Counted from the first letter of the stretch, positions 1-8,113 are shown. The stretch is DNA of 64,000 nucleotides from CAYUEN01 sp964443745 (GCA_964443745.1 CAYUEN010000003.1:1-64000); one strand, 5' to 3'. The notes: generated by a model not told the origin, from the sequence alone. Numbers and translations: made by a program.

Positions 1-58
1 GGATCATTGCGTATAAGTTTCAGCATTTTGGAGTATAACACAGGGAGGATAAAAAGTG

Positions 59-143
59 TGGTGCGCACGAGAGGAGTCGAACCTCCACACCCGAAGGCAC
101 AAGAACCTGAATCTTGCGTGTCTACCAATTCCACCACGTGCGC
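59..143 (-). tRNA. tRNA-Leu (anticodon CAG)
   Basis: Class II tRNA read on the minus strand, 85 nt including an encoded CCA end. The acceptor arms GCGCACG and CGTGCGC pair fully, the discriminator is A, and the anticodon stem CAAGA/TCTTG encloses a loop with CAG. A short variable arm with a TTCG-type loop is present. It is the last gene of a six-tRNA cluster that begins at 670. Confidence 0.96.
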
Positions 144-179
144 ATTGATTTGTTTTTATATGTTAAGTTAAAATGAAAG

Positions 180-264
180 TGGTGCGGACGAGAGGACTTG
201 AACCTCCACGCCGTGAGGCACCAGATCCTAAGTCTGGCGTGTATACCAATTTCACCACGTCCGC
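180..264 (-). tRNA. tRNA-Leu (anticodon TAG)
   Basis: Class II tRNA, 85 nt with encoded CCA. The acceptor arms GCGGACG and CGTCCGC pair, the anticodon stem is CCAGA/TCTGG and the loop carries TAG. It closely resembles the neighbouring tRNA-Leu(CAG), with the same D-arm layout and a long variable arm, which suggests an old tandem duplication. Confidence 0.96.
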
Positions 265-274
265 ATATAAAAAG

Positions 275-351
275 TGGTACGCCCGTCAGGATTCGAACCT
301 GAGACCTACGGCTTAGAAGGCCGTTGCTCTATCCAGCTGAGCTACGAGCGC
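275..351 (-). tRNA. tRNA-Arg (anticodon TCT)
   Basis: Standard 77-nt tRNA with encoded CCA. The acceptor is GCGCTCG against CGGGCGT, so the first pair is a G1:U72 wobble. The anticodon stem ACGGC/GCCGT holds TCT. It is eleven bases from tRNA-Leu(TAG) and belongs to the same transcript. Confidence 0.96.
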
Positions 352-369
352 TCATATAATTATAAAAAG

Positions 370-446
370 TGGCACGCTCGATAGGAGTCGAACCTATAAC
401 CTACAGATCCGAAGTCTGTTGCTCTATCCAATTGAGCCACGAGCGC
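370..446 (-). tRNA. tRNA-Arg (anticodon TCG)
   Basis: Standard 77-nt tRNA with encoded CCA and discriminator G. The anticodon stem ACAGA/TCTGT holds TCG. The acceptor 5' arm GCGCTCG is identical to that of the adjacent tRNA-Arg(TCT), and it has the same G1:U72 wobble end pair. Confidence 0.96.
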
Positions 447-491
447 ACAACTTTATAAATAACTAACAGCTTAGGTTTCTACAGTTTACAA

Positions 492-569
492 TGGGGTGAG
501 ATACGGGATTCGAACCCGCGACCCCCGGCACCACAAACCAGTGCTCTAACCAACTGAGCTAATCCCACC
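492..569 (-). tRNA. tRNA-His (anticodon GTG)
   Basis: Anticodon loop TTGTGGT with GTG. The discriminator is C73 and an extra G precedes the seven-base acceptor arm, which is the G-1:C73 identity element known for histidine tRNA. The span includes G-1 and the encoded CCA. Confidence 0.96.
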
Positions 570-592
570 ATAATTTCTAACAATTTTATACA

Positions 593-670
593 TGGTCGGA
601 GTGAAAGGATTCGAACCTTCGACCCCCTGGTCCCAAACCAGGTGCGCTAACCAGGCTGCGCTACACTCCG
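593..670 (-). tRNA. tRNA-Pro (anticodon TGG)
   Basis: 78-nt tRNA with encoded CCA, acceptor CGGAGTG/CACTCCG and anticodon stem CCTGG/CCAGG enclosing TGG. It is the promoter-proximal gene of the cluster; its 5' end lies about 28 bases downstream of the predicted transcription start. Confidence 0.96.
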
Positions 671-676
671 AAAAAC

Positions 677-724
677 CAGCTGTAATGGTGTTTTTGAGTG
701 TGAGATTTTATCCAATTACAGCTG
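677..724. promoter_or_regulatory. inverted repeat flanking the tRNA promoter -10 and start
   Basis: The ten-base arm CAGCTGTAAT (677-686) recurs exactly in inverted orientation at 715-724. One arm falls in the promoter spacer, the other in the RNA leader before tRNA-Pro. It may be an operator. It cannot be an RNA hairpin, because only one arm is transcribed from the predicted start. Confidence 0.5.
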
Positions 725-733
725 ATTTGTCAA
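705..733 (-). promoter_or_regulatory. sigma70-type promoter of the six-tRNA cluster
   Basis: On the minus strand a perfect -35 TTGACA (728-733) is followed by a 17-base spacer and a -10 TAAAAT (705-710). The predicted start is near 698, just upstream of tRNA-Pro. No other good promoter is seen between the cluster's genes, so all six tRNAs are probably co-transcribed. Confidence 0.8.
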
Positions 734-761
734 TAGAAATTGACGTGATTTCTATATTTTG

Positions 762-1550
762 CTACTTTTGTCCGAATTCTATCAAACCCTCCGTCGGCGA
801 GCTTGCAGTCGCAAAAGGTTTTTTCGCGATACGTCCCGCTTTGTAACTCATCCGTCCCGCTCTGACGGCGAGTTTCATCGCTTCGGCCATCAAGATGGGG
901 TTTTTCGCCTGGGCGATGGCGGTGTTGGTGAGTACGCCGTCGGCTCCGATCTCCATCGCGATCGCCGCATCGCTCGCACAGCCTATTCCGGCATCCACGA
1001 TCACGGGAACGCTCACCGCCTCTTTGATAAACAAAACGTTGTAGCGGTTTTGGATTCCCAATCCACTGCCGATGGGAGCGGCAAGCGGCATTACGGCCGC
1101 GGCACCGGCGTCTTCGAGGCGTTTGGCCATGATCGGATCGTCGTTGGTATAGGCGAGGATTGTAAAATCCTCTTTCGCCAACACCTCCGTCGCTTTGAGC
1201 GTGTCGATTACGTCCGGATAGAGCGTTTTGGCCGTATCGCCGATCACTTCCATCTTGATGATATCGATTCCCGTCGCCTCTTTGACCATCCGAAAGAGGG
1301 TGATCGCCTCTTCGGCTGTCGTACAACCGGCGGAGTTGGGCAAAATCTGCACATCGGTGTCCTTGAAATAATCCATCAGATTCTCTTCGTTCGGATCGGT
1401 GATATTCACCCGTCTGACCGCGACGGTGATCATCTCCGCTTCGCTGGCGAGCGTGGCGTCTCTGGTCGTTTTGAAATCGGGATATTTTCCGCTACCTACG
1501 ATCAGTCTGCTGGTAAATTCATATTTACCGATTTTTAGGATATCTTTCAT
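762..1550 (-). CDS. thiG: thiazole synthase ThiG
   Basis: Forms the thiazole phosphate ring of thiamine from deoxyxylulose phosphate, dehydroglycine and the ThiS thiocarboxylate, in the cytoplasm. The 262-residue protein has the ThiG TIM-barrel pattern: [12 protein letters not shown] segment with the Schiff-base lysine at about residue 99, then the phosphate-binding stretches PIGSGLG and DAGIGC. Length is normal for the family. The ATG start is preceded by a GAGG-type ribosome site. No other thi gene is adjacent, so the partners must lie elsewhere. No TPP riboswitch signature is seen upstream. The gene ends about 30 bases before the tRNA promoter. Confidence 0.95.
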   Translation of the reverse strand: MKDILKIGKYEFTSRLIVGSGKYPDFKTTRDATLASEAEMITVAVRRVNITDPNEENLMDYFKDTDVQILPNSAGCTTAEEAITLFRMVKEATGIDIIKMEVIGDTAKTLYPDVIDTLKATEVLAKEDFTILAYTNDDPIMAKRLEDAGAAAVMPLAAPIGSGLGIQNRYNVLFIKEAVSVPVIVDAGIGCASDAAIAMEIGADGVLTNTAIAQAKNPILMAEAMKLAVRAGRMSYKAGRIAKKPFATASSPTEGLIEFGQK

Positions 1551-1927
1551 ATTCTTCCCCTCTATTGAAGTATAGATTTATAGCGAATTAATACTTTTTT
1601 TTCGCTCAACTCTCTCTTTGGGACAACTATGGCTCCCATTCATGACAACTCCTGTTTCGGTAGGATACGTATCGTTCCCACAAATGGGAGATTCCCTCTC
1701 CAAATATCCATAAACGCACTTTTAATCCTCCAAAAATATCGTGAATTCGGGGTTTTTGGACGATGATGTAATCCATAAGTATGTCCTGTATACCGAATTA
1801 GGATAACTTATAAAATTTTTTCGTAAATCTATTAAACATATTGCAAAAATACCGATCTTTTCTATGTGGGTCAGCGATGACTTGTGTGAAATTTTTTTTG
1901 ACAAATTTTTTAACAGGAGGAAATAGT
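1551..1927. other. 377-base divergent intergenic region
   Basis: Lies between thiG (minus) and the first lipoprotein gene (plus), so it should hold promoters for both. It contains an eight-base inverted repeat CTCCCATT (1633-1640) and AATGGGAG (1683-1690), and a perfect palindrome GATACGTATC (1664-1673) between the arms. Two GACAACT copies occur near 1622 and 1642. The right half is AT-rich. No convincing gene is present, and no TPP riboswitch hallmarks are seen on either strand. Confidence 0.5.
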
Positions 1928-3025
1928 ATGCATTACTATAAAGAAGTGATTTTGGGATCGGCTCTTGCGCTCTCCCTGATCGGATGTGGCGGAGCCGGAA
2001 CGGTCTCCACGGGAACGGACGGGGCGCAAACGCCTATGGTACAGACAGGAGAAGCGATGGAGACGCCGGTCGTCTCGATCGCTTCTCGTATGACGGATGT
2101 CGGAAAAGGCTATAGCAACCAGGAGGCGGTAGATCATGACTACGCGACGTTGAAGTTGCCCAAATATATCATCTCTTCACTGCAACTTCCCACGGAGGGG
2201 GCGGCAGGGTCGGATATCAACTGGAGTCTGCTCAATATGGGGGATAATTTTTCCCTGAGCATCAGTGGCGACAATACGACACTGGAGGTCTATTCTTCCC
2301 GAGACAAGACAGAATACGCGAAGCTGTCAGCCTTCATCAACTACGATCTCAACAGTTCTCAGGAAGAAGCGAACCGCACCAAGGAGTTTTGTGTGACGAT
2401 ACTTCCGGAAGCGAAGACGGATAAAGAGAAAGTAGAACAGGATGCGAAGATTGTCTGCGGAAACGACTTTCCGATCACGATCGATCTCAATAGCACCGAT
2501 CCCTATCAAAACTGCGGATTGCCGGAAAAAGGGGCGAATGATTCCAATATCACATGGATTTCCTGCAACAGCGATCTTCTGGAGATAAACGGTACCAATC
2601 TCACCGTACCCGATCCCAGCTTGATAACGGAAAAAACCAGTGTCAAAATCAAGGGTGTTTTCCAATACGGGGAGAGCAACAAAACCGCGATCTTTACGGT
2701 GTATATCCTGCCGCAAAAAAAGATACTTTCCAATCAAGAGATATGTGATATGATCCAGGCGGCTGCGGATGATCTCAAGAAGAAATTCCCGGGAGAGATT
2801 CAGATGGATTCGGAAGGACGCTATCCCGTACTCCCTCAATCGATTGGAGATGTTACCATCATATGGACTTCCTGCGATGCTCAGACACTCTCCATCGACG
2901 AAAAGGGCAATATGACCAACAACAACACTTCCGGAAATGACAAAAAAGTGAAAATCCGGGCAGAACTCAAACTGCAGGGGCATTGTAAAACTCTCTGTTT
3001 CTTGGTGGATGTACCATCCAAATAA
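1928..3025 (+). CDS. lipoprotein with repeated Ig-like domains (paralogue A)
   Basis: No specific function is recognised. The ATG at 1928 follows an AGGAGG ribosome site. The first 20 residues form a lipoprotein signal with lipobox LIGC (Cys20), so export and lipidation are expected. After a Gly/Thr-rich linker come three tandem units of about 85-95 residues, each with a W-x-S type strand and closing with an F-x-V-x-I/V strand. This resembles the atrophied bacterial Ig-like (aBig_2 type) domains found in secreted proteins. Residues about 60-263 are identical, at DNA level too, to the next gene; the N- and C-terminal parts differ. Cysteines sit in most units. A surface or periplasmic binding role is a guess. 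Confidence 0.8.
   Translation: MHYYKEVILGSALALSLIGCGGAGTVSTGTDGAQTPMVQTGEAMETPVVSIASRMTDVGKGYSNQEAVDHDYATLKLPKYIISSLQLPTEGAAGSDINWSLLNMGDNFSLSISGDNTTLEVYSSRDKTEYAKLSAFINYDLNSSQEEANRTKEFCVTILPEAKTDKEKVEQDAKIVCGNDFPITIDLNSTDPYQNCGLPEKGANDSNITWISCNSDLLEINGTNLTVPDPSLITEKTSVKIKGVFQYGESNKTAIFTVYILPQKKILSNQEICDMIQAAADDLKKKFPGEIQMDSEGRYPVLPQSIGDVTIIWTSCDAQTLSIDEKGNMTNNNTSGNDKKVKIRAELKLQGHCKTLCFLVDVPSK
2106..2717 (+). repeat. 612-bp direct repeat, copy 1
   Basis: By eye every base of this block matches 3558-4169, at an offset of 1452 bases. The identity stops abruptly at both ends inside coding sequence; flanking parts of the two genes are only distantly similar. It covers two of the three Ig-like units of each lipoprotein. 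Confidence 0.97.
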
Positions 3026-3409
3026 GTTAACGGGAATATTTTCTCACTAGCACATGTCAAGAAATTGACATGTGCTACTCTCTTTAAACGATAAATTTCC
3101 AAAAAAATCACTGAAATATTTCTTAATGGGACAAGTAGGTTATTTTACTCGACAAGCTTGATAGACACCCAATGGCTATAAATACCCAAAAAAAGAAACA
3201 GACTTAAAAATCTTCTATTTTCATATAATAGTTTTCATGATATCCCCAAAAATCGCTTTCGACGGGCAATACGACTATCTTTAAATTGTCTTGAATATAG
3301 TTTAAAATAAGAAATTAATATTTTATTTCAAATTAATTTAATATCTTGTAGAATCAAATTGTAAGAAGAGAGGTCCCGAATGGACCCGTATTTATAAAAG
3401 GAGAAAAAG
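3026..3409. other. 384-base AT-rich gap between the lipoprotein paralogues
   Basis: Contains the 13-bp hairpin at 3048-3077, then about 300 bases of strongly AT-rich DNA unlike the coding sequence around it. Just before the second gene a five-base stem GGTCC/GGACC (3372-3386) lies in the leader, followed by the ribosome site AAGGAG. Candidate -10 boxes (TATAAT near 3224, TAGAAT near 3349) lack good -35 partners. No small gene was recognised. Confidence 0.5.
3048..3077 (+). terminator. hairpin with 13-bp stem and GAAA loop after lipoprotein A
   Basis: A perfect 13-base inverted repeat, TAGCACATGTCAA (3048-3060) and its complement (3065-3077), encloses a GAAA tetraloop. It starts 23 bases after the stop codon. 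The following bases are CTCTCTTTAAA, not a clean T-run, so termination may be partial, or the element may protect the 3' end. Confidence 0.6.
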
Positions 3410-4483
3410 ATGAAAACATACAAACATATCATCTTTGGTATGGCTGTGGCCGTATGGTTGAGTGGATGTGGTGGAACTGCCACCGGTGAAAGCGGATTGG
3501 CGGGAGAGCATGAGGGTGTTTTGTCTATACTCTCTACCAGAATGGTGGACAGAGGCCAAGGCTATAGCAACCAGGAGGCGGTAGATCATGACTACGCGAC
3601 GTTGAAGTTGCCCAAATATATCATCTCTTCACTGCAACTTCCCACGGAGGGGGCGGCAGGGTCGGATATCAACTGGAGTCTGCTCAATATGGGGGATAAT
3701 TTTTCCCTGAGCATCAGTGGCGACAATACGACACTGGAGGTCTATTCTTCCCGAGACAAGACAGAATACGCGAAGCTGTCAGCCTTCATCAACTACGATC
3801 TCAACAGTTCTCAGGAAGAAGCGAACCGCACCAAGGAGTTTTGTGTGACGATACTTCCGGAAGCGAAGACGGATAAAGAGAAAGTAGAACAGGATGCGAA
3901 GATTGTCTGCGGAAACGACTTTCCGATCACGATCGATCTCAATAGCACCGATCCCTATCAAAACTGCGGATTGCCGGAAAAAGGGGCGAATGATTCCAAT
4001 ATCACATGGATTTCCTGCAACAGCGATCTTCTGGAGATAAACGGTACCAATCTCACCGTACCCGATCCCAGCTTGATAACGGAAAAAACCAGTGTCAAAA
4101 TCAAGGGTGTTTTCCAATACGGGGAGAGCAACAAAACCGCGATCTTTACGGTGTATATCCTGCCGCAAACCAAGGAGATGACGAAGCAGGAGGCGTGTGA
4201 TGCGCTGAAAAAGGCGGCTGAAGATCTGGAGGCACAACTGCACGATATCATCGACATGAACGAAGGGGTCTATCCTCCGTTGCCGCTGAATAAAGGCGAT
4301 GTGACAATCGAATGGATATCCTGTGATACATCGCTGGTGGATATCGAAACGGATGGAGATCATGCTGTCATCATCGACAAAAATGAAAGTGGTGAAGACA
4401 GGATGGTCAAAATCAAGGCGATTCTCAAAATCCAGAATCTCTACAAAGAGGTATGCTTCACTGTCCATGCACCGAGTGCGTAA
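3410..4483 (+). CDS. lipoprotein with repeated Ig-like domains (paralogue B)
   Basis: A 357-residue tandem paralogue of the preceding gene; function unknown. Lipobox LSGC places Cys20 after a hydrophobic signal. The architecture is the same: short linker, then three Ig-like units. Residues about 50-253 are identical to paralogue A, while the signal, the linker and the last unit have diverged to roughly 40% similarity. The last unit of B reads GDVTIEWISCD where A has GDVTIIWTSCD. The ATG has a good AAGGAG site. This pattern points to recent gene conversion of the core between older paralogues, or to an assembly artefact. Confidence 0.8.
   Translation: MKTYKHIIFGMAVAVWLSGCGGTATGESGLAGEHEGVLSILSTRMVDRGQGYSNQEAVDHDYATLKLPKYIISSLQLPTEGAAGSDINWSLLNMGDNFSLSISGDNTTLEVYSSRDKTEYAKLSAFINYDLNSSQEEANRTKEFCVTILPEAKTDKEKVEQDAKIVCGNDFPITIDLNSTDPYQNCGLPEKGANDSNITWISCNSDLLEINGTNLTVPDPSLITEKTSVKIKGVFQYGESNKTAIFTVYILPQTKEMTKQEACDALKKAAEDLEAQLHDIIDMNEGVYPPLPLNKGDVTIEWISCDTSLVDIETDGDHAVIIDKNESGEDRMVKIKAILKIQNLYKEVCFTVHAPSA
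3558..4169 (+). repeat. 612-bp direct repeat, copy 2
   Basis: Exact copy of 2106-2717, lying inside the second lipoprotein gene in the same reading frame and orientation. No inverted repeats or target duplications border it, so it does not look like a mobile element. Confidence 0.97.
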
Positions 4484-4500
4484 GGAGATGACAAGGGGCG

Positions 4501-5079
4501 TCAGTGCCCCTTCGTCAATATCCTCACGATCGTTTCCGGGTAGAGTTCGTACTCTATTTCGTGGATATGGTTTTTGAAACTCTCCAGATCCTCCCTCTCC
4601 TCTTTTTCAAAACAGCGTTGCGCGAGGATGGTTCCGCCGTCGAGCGTTTCGTCGACACGATGGATCGTCACGCCCGCCACCTTCATCTGTGAAGCGAAAC
4701 TTCGTTCGATCGCGTTGGCTCCTTTGAAAAGCGGCAAAAGAGAGGGGTGGATGTTGACCGCCTCTATTTGACGGGTGAAAATCGGGGTCAATATCCGCAT
4801 AAATCCGGCCAGAACGGTCAGATTCGGACGGAAGCTCCCGATCTCTTCGACCAGCTTCGCATCGAACGCCTCTCTGGAAGCGTATGTTCTATGGTCGATC
4901 ACTTTCGTTTCGATCCCCAATCTGCGCGCCCGATCGATTCCTCCGGCATAGGGATTGTTGGTGATTGCGGCCGCGATTTCGATCCGTATTTCGCCGAATC
5001 TCTTCCCATGCAGTTTTTCGATAAGGTTTTGGAGGTTGGTTCCCTCTCCGCTGAAAAGTATGACGATGCGTTTTTTCAA
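4501..5079 (-). CDS. purN: phosphoribosylglycinamide formyltransferase PurN
   Basis: Transfers the formyl group from 10-formyl-tetrahydrofolate to GAR in step three of purine synthesis. The 192-residue protein has the N-terminal FSGEGTNL phosphate loop and the formyltransferase signature NIHPSLLPLFKG. The catalytic triad is visible as Asn109, His111 and Asp147. Length is normal. Its start overlaps the stop of the upstream epimerase/dehydratase gene by four bases (ATGA), so the two are co-translated. purM and purB lie elsewhere in the window, so the pathway genes are scattered. Confidence 0.96.
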   Translation of the reverse strand: MKKRIVILFSGEGTNLQNLIEKLHGKRFGEIRIEIAAAITNNPYAGGIDRARRLGIETKVIDHRTYASREAFDAKLVEEIGSFRPNLTVLAGFMRILTPIFTRQIEAVNIHPSLLPLFKGANAIERSFASQMKVAGVTIHRVDETLDGGTILAQRCFEKEEREDLESFKNHIHEIEYELYPETIVRILTKGH

Positions 5080-6464
5080 AGAGACCGAACCCCCTCGATC
5101 AAATCATGAGGCGTCATCGCGTAGTTGTTTTTGGAGAAGTTTTTGGCCGCCATCGCATGGGCCAAAGAGCCGTTTATCGCCGCATGCAGCGGATCGTATC
5201 CCTGTGCGAGGAGCGAACCGATCAGACCGCCGAGCACGTCGCCGCTGCCTCCCTTGCTGAGGGTATTGGTACCAAAAGTGTTGATGTAGATGCGGTTTTT
5301 GTGGGTGATGAGGGTGTTGGCCCCTTTGAGCAGCAAAACGACATCGGGATATTTTTCGCCGAACATCCTCACGAATCCGAAGCGGTCCTTCTGGATCTCT
5401 TCCGCTTCGGCGATCGCGATTCCGGTGATTCCCAGGAGTCTGGAAAACTCCTTGGGATGAGGAGTGAGCACGAGCCGCTTTGAAGCCGAAAGCACTTCGA
5501 CCAGCAGATGGCAGCCGAAAAGATCGGCGTCGATCACCATCGGAAGATCATGTCCCAAAAGAAAGCGGGAGAGATATTCGTCGTCGTATTGGTTGCCCAG
5601 TCCCATTCCGATGCAGATCGCCGACGCGTTTTTGGGCAAGGAGCTACAACTCATCAATTCGTCCGGGATGCGGTAGGGTTCGTTTTCGACGATCGTGACC
5701 AGTCCGGCACCGAAGGCGAAAGCGCTTCTGCCCGCCAGAACGGCCGCCCCCTTTTTGCGTCCCGCGATCACGGCCAGATGGCCGAAATCCCCTTTATGTG
5801 CGCTCTTTTTACTCCTGATCGGAAGCTTGAGATCCTCTGTTTCGAGCAAAAACATATCGCTTTCGTTTTCGTAGAGGGCGTCTGAGACACCCAGGTTCGC
5901 CACGACTATCTCTCCCGTGTAGTCCTTGGCCGTATCCGAAAAGAGAGAGTGTTTCAAGGCTCCCATCGTGACGGTGATATCGGCCGTGAAAGCCGTTTGC
6001 GAAACCGCCCCGTGCAGGTCGATGCCGGTAGGGATGTCGCAGGCGATTCTGTATGCGTTTTGGCTGTTCGCCCAGTCGATCAGCGCGAGGATCTTCTCGT
6101 CAAGATCCCTGTCCAGCCCCGTACCGAAAAGCGCATCCACGATCACATCCGCCTCCGCGGGTTCCGCACTGACGCAAACGCCCGCTTTTTTGGCGCGTTC
6201 GAGTTGGAGTTTCGCCATAGCGGATTTCGCCCCGTAGGGAAGCACCAACGAAAGATCCCTCTCTTTCGCCAGCATCCTCGCAAGCGCGATACCATCCCCT
6301 CCGTTGTTTCCGGGGCCCGCGAGAATCGTCACTTTTCCCGCATTTTGCGGAATCGCCCTTTTGAGAGCCGAAGCGGCATGCTCCATCAGCAGATCTTCGC
6401 TCAATCCATAGATATCGTAACATTTCCGATCGAGACTCGCGACCTCTTCGAAAACTCTTTTCAT
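5076..6464 (-). CDS. nnr: bifunctional NAD(P)H-hydrate epimerase / ADP-dependent dehydratase
   Basis: Repairs damaged NAD(P)H hydrates. The N-terminal YjeF_N-type epimerase domain (about residues 1-210) contains GPGNNGGDG. The C-terminal ribokinase-like dehydratase (about 220-462) ends with the signature KGGSGDVLGG. The fused two-domain form is common in bacteria. A GTG six bases further upstream is also in frame, but the ATG at 6464 has the better spacing from AAGAGG. The gene overlaps purN by four bases. Confidence 0.93.
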   Translation of the reverse strand: MKRVFEEVASLDRKCYDIYGLSEDLLMEHAASALKRAIPQNAGKVTILAGPGNNGGDGIALARMLAKERDLSLVLPYGAKSAMAKLQLERAKKAGVCVSAEPAEADVIVDALFGTGLDRDLDEKILALIDWANSQNAYRIACDIPTGIDLHGAVSQTAFTADITVTMGALKHSLFSDTAKDYTGEIVVANLGVSDALYENESDMFLLETEDLKLPIRSKKSAHKGDFGHLAVIAGRKKGAAVLAGRSAFAFGAGLVTIVENEPYRIPDELMSCSSLPKNASAICIGMGLGNQYDDEYLSRFLLGHDLPMVIDADLFGCHLLVEVLSASKRLVLTPHPKEFSRLLGITGIAIAEAEEIQKDRFGFVRMFGEKYPDVVLLLKGANTLITHKNRIYINTFGTNTLSKGGSGDVLGGLIGSLLAQGYDPLHAAINGSLAHAMAAKNFSKNNYAMTPHDLIEGVRSL

Positions 6465-6552
6465 GGTCACCTCTTTGTATGAAGTTGTTTTTATTTTAAC
6501 TTTTTAATCCTTAGTGGTGTACACTTTCGAAACAAACGCGAGGAGTACGGAA

Positions 6553-6828
6553 ATGAAAGTCTATCGCTTCATCGTCAAAGGACGGGTCCAGGGTGTTTTT
6601 TATCGTAAAAGTATACAGCAGATGGCTTCACTGGGCCATATCCAGGGATATGTGAAAAATTTGCCGGACGGAAGTGTCGAAGTGGTCGCCGCTTTGCACG
6701 AGGATCAATTGGAAGATTTTCTCAGGATTCTCAAAAACGGTTCGCCTGCCAGTAAGGTGGAGGAGATAGATATCGAAGAGCTCGAAGAGGACGATTTGCT
6801 CTACGACGGATTCGAAATCAGATACTAG
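6553..6828 (+). CDS. acyP: acylphosphatase
   Basis: Small cytosolic enzyme that hydrolyses acyl phosphates. The 91-residue protein carries both family signatures: VKGRVQGVFYRK near the start, with the phosphate-binding arginine, and GYVKNLPDGSVEVVA, with the catalytic asparagine. The start was set at the ATG after GAGGAG; a longer frame beginning at 6514 has no ribosome site. It is probably co-transcribed with the following membrane protein, 30 bases downstream. Confidence 0.92.
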   Translation: MKVYRFIVKGRVQGVFYRKSIQQMASLGHIQGYVKNLPDGSVEVVAALHEDQLEDFLRILKNGSPASKVEEIDIEELEEDDLLYDGFEIRY

Positions 6829-6858
6829 GATGCCCAAAGCGGTATGAAAGGAGAGATG

Positions 6859-7335
6859 ATGACGCTCTTTGGAGAATTCGCCGACAAAATCGTTTTTTTG
6901 CATATCGTTTCGGCGATCGTCTGGATCGGGGGGATGATCGCGATCAGGGTAAGCGTGCATCCGGTATTGCAAAGCCTCGAAGATCCCAAAATCAGACTTC
7001 AAGAGACGCTGCAGATCGTTGGCAGACTCTTTCATCTGGTGATGCCGTTCATCGTGATATTGATCGCGACCGGCGTGGCGATGCAGGAGGGATTTGGGCT
7101 TGCGGAGAGCGGCCTGGGAACGGAAGTTTTGATCAAAGAGGGAATCTGGGCGGTGATGACGCTCAATTTCACTTATATGTATTTCAAAAGAAAAAAAGCG
7201 GTTCGGCTTTTCGAAGAGGGAAATCTCTCGGCGGCGAAAACGCAAATAAGCCGGTTGCCGAATCTACTGCTGCCTATCAATATCGCTTTGGGTCTCGCGG
7301 AGGTTTTTCTGGGCGTGGTTTTAAGGGGATTGTAA
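6859..7335 (+). CDS. four-helix membrane protein, CopD/DUF-like
   Basis: A 158-residue integral membrane protein with about four hydrophobic helices (near residues 10-30, 60-80, 100-115 and 135-155). Histidines in HIVSAIVWIGG and near FHLVMP recall heme- or copper-binding CopD-like families, but no confident assignment is possible. Three closely spaced ATGs precede the protein; the one at 6859 has AAGGAG at five bases and is preferred over 6844 and 6856. It converges on rplT. Confidence 0.7.
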   Translation: MTLFGEFADKIVFLHIVSAIVWIGGMIAIRVSVHPVLQSLEDPKIRLQETLQIVGRLFHLVMPFIVILIATGVAMQEGFGLAESGLGTEVLIKEGIWAVMTLNFTYMYFKRKKAVRLFEEGNLSAAKTQISRLPNLLLPINIALGLAEVFLGVVLRGL

Positions 7336-7364
7336 AAGACGGAGCTTATGCCCCGTCCGTTCGA

Positions 7365-7715
7365 TCAGAGGGCCGCTTTGGCGGCTTCGGCGACTTTGGA
7401 AAATGCCGCGGGATCGTTCATCGCCATATCGGCGAGAATCTTCCTGTCCAATTCGATATTGGCTTTTTTGAGGCCATGAATGAAGCGTGAATAGCTGATA
7501 TCGTTGAGTCTGCAAGCTGCGTTGATTCTCGTGATCCAGAGTTGTCTGAAATCTCTTTTTTTCTGTCTTCTGTCTCTGTAAGCGTAAACGAGGGATCTTT
7601 CGAGTTGCTCTTTCGCTTTTCTGAAGTGTTTTCTTCTACCGCTGTAGAATCCTCGGGCCTGTTTGAGAAGCTTTTTATGTCTTCTTCTTCTGACGAATCC
7701 TGTTTTGACTCTCAT
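7365..7715 (-). CDS. rplT: 50S ribosomal protein L20
   Basis: Very basic 116-residue protein beginning [15 protein letters not shown], with the typical RINAACR and [11 protein letters not shown] segments of L20. It binds 23S rRNA early in large-subunit assembly. It is the last gene of the thrS-infC-rpmI-rplT operon, 77 bases after rpmI. In some bacteria L20 represses this operon through the leader; no such structure was recognised in the short gap. Confidence 0.97.
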   Translation of the reverse strand: MRVKTGFVRRRRHKKLLKQARGFYSGRRKHFRKAKEQLERSLVYAYRDRRQKKRDFRQLWITRINAACRLNDISYSRFIHGLKKANIELDRKILADMAMNDPAAFSKVAEAAKAAL

Positions 7716-7792
7716 TTTTTCTTTCCTTTACCTTTTTAGTGGTGTCACGTCTGTGAACTTGTCCTGCATCGCAGGAGGATTTGTGTAGGGAG

Positions 7793-7987
7793 TTATTTTC
7801 CCAGCATCAGTCTGACGGCTGCGACATCCGCTTTGTCGACCAGTTTCGGAGCTCTGAGGTGTCTCTTTCTTTTCTGGTCCTTTTTTGTCAGGATGTGGCT
7901 TCTAAAAGCCGAGCCTCTTTTGATGGTACCGTTTTTTTTCATCTTGAAGCGCTTTTTGGCGCTGCTGACGGTTTTCATTTTCGGCAT
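7793..7987 (-). CDS. rpmI: 50S ribosomal protein L35
   Basis: 64 residues, highly basic, with the L35 pattern [15 protein letters not shown] and KRKRHLR. The ATG at 7987 has a strong AAGGAG site eight bases upstream; an 18-residue longer frame without one was discarded. It sits between infC and rplT in the standard order. Confidence 0.96.
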   Translation of the reverse strand: MPKMKTVSSAKKRFKMKKNGTIKRGSAFRSHILTKKDQKRKRHLRAPKLVDKADVAAVRLMLGK

Positions 7988-8113
7988 ACGATCTCCTTTG
8001 AAATGGTTCCGATCCAGTGTGGCTGCATCGAAGGATTGCAATTATATCTTTTTTTATTGATTTTTGGCTTAATCGGGAAGTGGAGAAGCGATGTCGCTTC
8101 TCCGAACGAGAGG

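Noticed and set aside
1..720. Integration site in the tRNA cluster
   Set aside because: All six tRNAs are intact, there are no duplicated 3' ends, and no integrase or phage gene is nearby.
1551..1900. TPP riboswitch before thiG
   Set aside because: The conserved CTGAGA and the second pyrophosphate-binding segment are not found on the minus strand.
2106..4169. Insertion sequence or transposon as source of the 612-bp repeat
   Set aside because: No terminal inverted repeats, target duplication or transposase; the repeat is in frame coding sequence of a lipoprotein.
7716..7792. L20-type autoregulatory leader between rpmI and rplT
   Set aside because: The gap is only 77 bases and no pseudoknot resembling the rRNA site was recognised.
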